Shown here in pieces: positions 63,151 to 64,000 of a stretch of DNA of 64,000 nucleotides; within the stretch, counting starts at the first letter, position 1; every line of letters begins with the position of its first letter. The notes beneath the pieces are model-generated. The model made no database searches. It had not been told where the DNA came from and saw only the letters and a program-made list of their open reading frames with translations. The translations under genes and the position numbers were made by a program. The stretch covers positions 1-64,000 of the forward strand of contig JAQVHL010000005.1 in NCBI GenBank assembly GCA_028696185.1, read 5' to 3'. The DNA is from Halothiobacillaceae bacterium. Its GTDB lineage: Bacteria; Pseudomonadota; Gammaproteobacteria; Halothiobacillales; Halothiobacillaceae.

Positions 63151-64000
63151 ATGACAAAGAAAGCCATTTCTCCCCGTCCGGCATGGACGGGGTTGATCCT
63201 GGGCAGCCTTCTGCTGCATGGCTGCGGGGGCGGCGGCGGTGAAAATATCACCGTCACCGAACCGCCCCCCCCGGTTGAGCCTTCCTGGGCGCGTATCAGC
63301 GCACTGGGCGGCGAAACCACCAACACCACCGGGAATCAATCCAGCTTTGGTTTCGACACACCAGCGGCCAACCTGCAAGGTGACGCGCTGGCGTTTCACC
63401 TTCTGGGCGATGCCGAGTTTGAAACCAAGTTCATCAAGGCCCCCAGCACGGATTTCCCGCGTCAGGATGGCCTGGGCCCCGTATTCAACAATGACGCCTG
63501 TGTGGAATGCCACACCCGGGACGGCCGAGGAAACTACACCTCCACCGCACTCAAGGCACCCTTGGGGCAATGGACCAAGCTTGGCGGGGAAGAGGCCCTT
63601 TTCCTACGCATCAGCGTGCCGCCTGAGCGCGGCACCTGCGTCGCGGAGGCACTCAATAACTACTGCGCCCCCGAAAAAGTACCCGGCTTTTCCGATCAGC
63701 TCTTTCACCGCGGCGTGCTGGGGCTACGAGCGGATTCGCCCTTCACAGGGCAAGCGGATGCCTATGTGCGGTTTGAAACCAGCGAAGTCCGCTACGCGGA
63801 TGGCGAAACAGTGACGCTTTACAAGCCGGTATTCCAGATTCGCAACCCCTACGATTCACCGGGAGAAGCACCGGGCGATTATGTACCGCCTTTAAGTCGC
63901 GTGCTGCAGGCCGATGTCATGAGCAGCCCTCGCATGGGAATGCCCATGTTCGGGCTCGGTCTGCTCGAAGCCATTCCCGAAAGCAGCATTCTTGCACTGG
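63151..64000 (+). CDS. Di-heme DUF1111 lipoprotein (3' end beyond window)
   Basis: About 283 codons to the window edge, incomplete. A lipobox LLLHGC is followed by a glycine run. A c-type heme site CVECH lies in PVFNNDACVECHTRDGRG, typical of the DUF1111/di-heme oxidoreductase family (MauG-like), with a second site expected beyond the window. The ATG follows the imelysin stop TAA without a gap. In other proteobacteria imelysin and DUF1111 genes occur together in iron-related operons. Confidence 0.85.
   Translation, partial: MTKKAISPRPAWTGLILGSLLLHGCGGGGGENITVTEPPPPVEPSWARISALGGETTNTTGNQSSFGFDTPAANLQGDALAFHLLGDAEFETKFIKAPSTDFPRQDGLGPVFNNDACVECHTRDGRGNYTSTALKAPLGQWTKLGGEEALFLRISVPPERGTCVAEALNNYCAPEKVPGFSDQLFHRGVLGLRADSPFTGQADAYVRFETSEVRYADGETVTLYKPVFQIRNPYDSPGEAPGDYVPPLSRVLQADVMSSPRMGMPMFGLGLLEAIPESSILAL

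Overview
The window reads as a high-GC chromosome segment from a gammaproteobacterial, sulfur-oxidising and probably autotrophic bacterium. The evidence is soxX, soxA and soxB, a flavocytochrome c sulfide dehydrogenase (fccAB) with a c4-type cytochrome, a TusA/rhodanese pair and a beta-carbonic anhydrase. These sit beside gammaproteobacterial-type housekeeping genes (rplM-rpsI, BepA-like protease, DUF2789, class 1 speD). No species is claimed. I saw no prophage, insertion sequence or CRISPR array, and coding is dense.

1-14 kb is a surface and polysaccharide region. A very large lamin-tail/DUF3616/choice-of-anchor protein runs off the left edge. Next to it, on the same strand, is a long operon: UDP-glucose dehydrogenase, UDP-glucuronate epimerase, a 55-codon ORF, rfbA-rfbC-rfbD-rfbB for dTDP-L-rhamnose, two uncharacterised membrane proteins and a Wzz-like chain-length protein. 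A divergent HTH-receiver fusion regulator faces it. 14-24 kb is housekeeping: a SIMPL protein, tRNA-Gln(CTG), rplM-rpsI with a terminator-like hairpin in the leader, a GlcF-like Fe-S protein, speD, an OsmC protein, trpG, an MFS pump, trpD and trpC.

22.5-33.2 kb is the most interesting region. A GAF-AAA+ sigma54 activator diverges from an nrtABC-type nitrate/nitrite transporter that has a near-consensus -24/-12 promoter and an NtrC-like palindrome. A two-gene operon follows for a cytochrome bd superfamily oxidase whose large subunit carries a C-terminal c-type heme domain. It is followed directly by fccA, fccB and a diheme c4-type cytochrome. Together these could carry electrons from sulfide through c-type cytochromes to oxygen without the quinone pool. 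The FccB here has no cysteine where the flavin is normally covalently attached.

33-44 kb holds a Tat-exported metallo-beta-lactamase-fold hydrolase (SoxH-like), a zinc operon (His-rich outer-membrane barrel, znuA, znuC, znuB, zur) with a Zur-type operator, a methyltransferase, a hydrolase-thioredoxin fusion, purC, carbonic anhydrase and bioD. 44-48 kb is a Cpx-like envelope-stress locus: an EF-hand protein, a CpxP-like protein, CpxR and CpxA. A perfect GTAAA-N5-GTAAA box lies in the divergent promoter and a second, near-identical box lies upstream of the EF-hand gene. 48-56.6 kb has ilvBHC, a periplasmic protein of unknown function, a FadL-type porin, tusA plus rhodanese and a BepA-like protease. 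56.7-60.2 kb is soxXA-soxB. 60.3-64 kb is an iron-regulated operon (perfect Fur-type palindrome, porin, imelysin lipoprotein, di-heme DUF1111 lipoprotein) that runs off the right edge.
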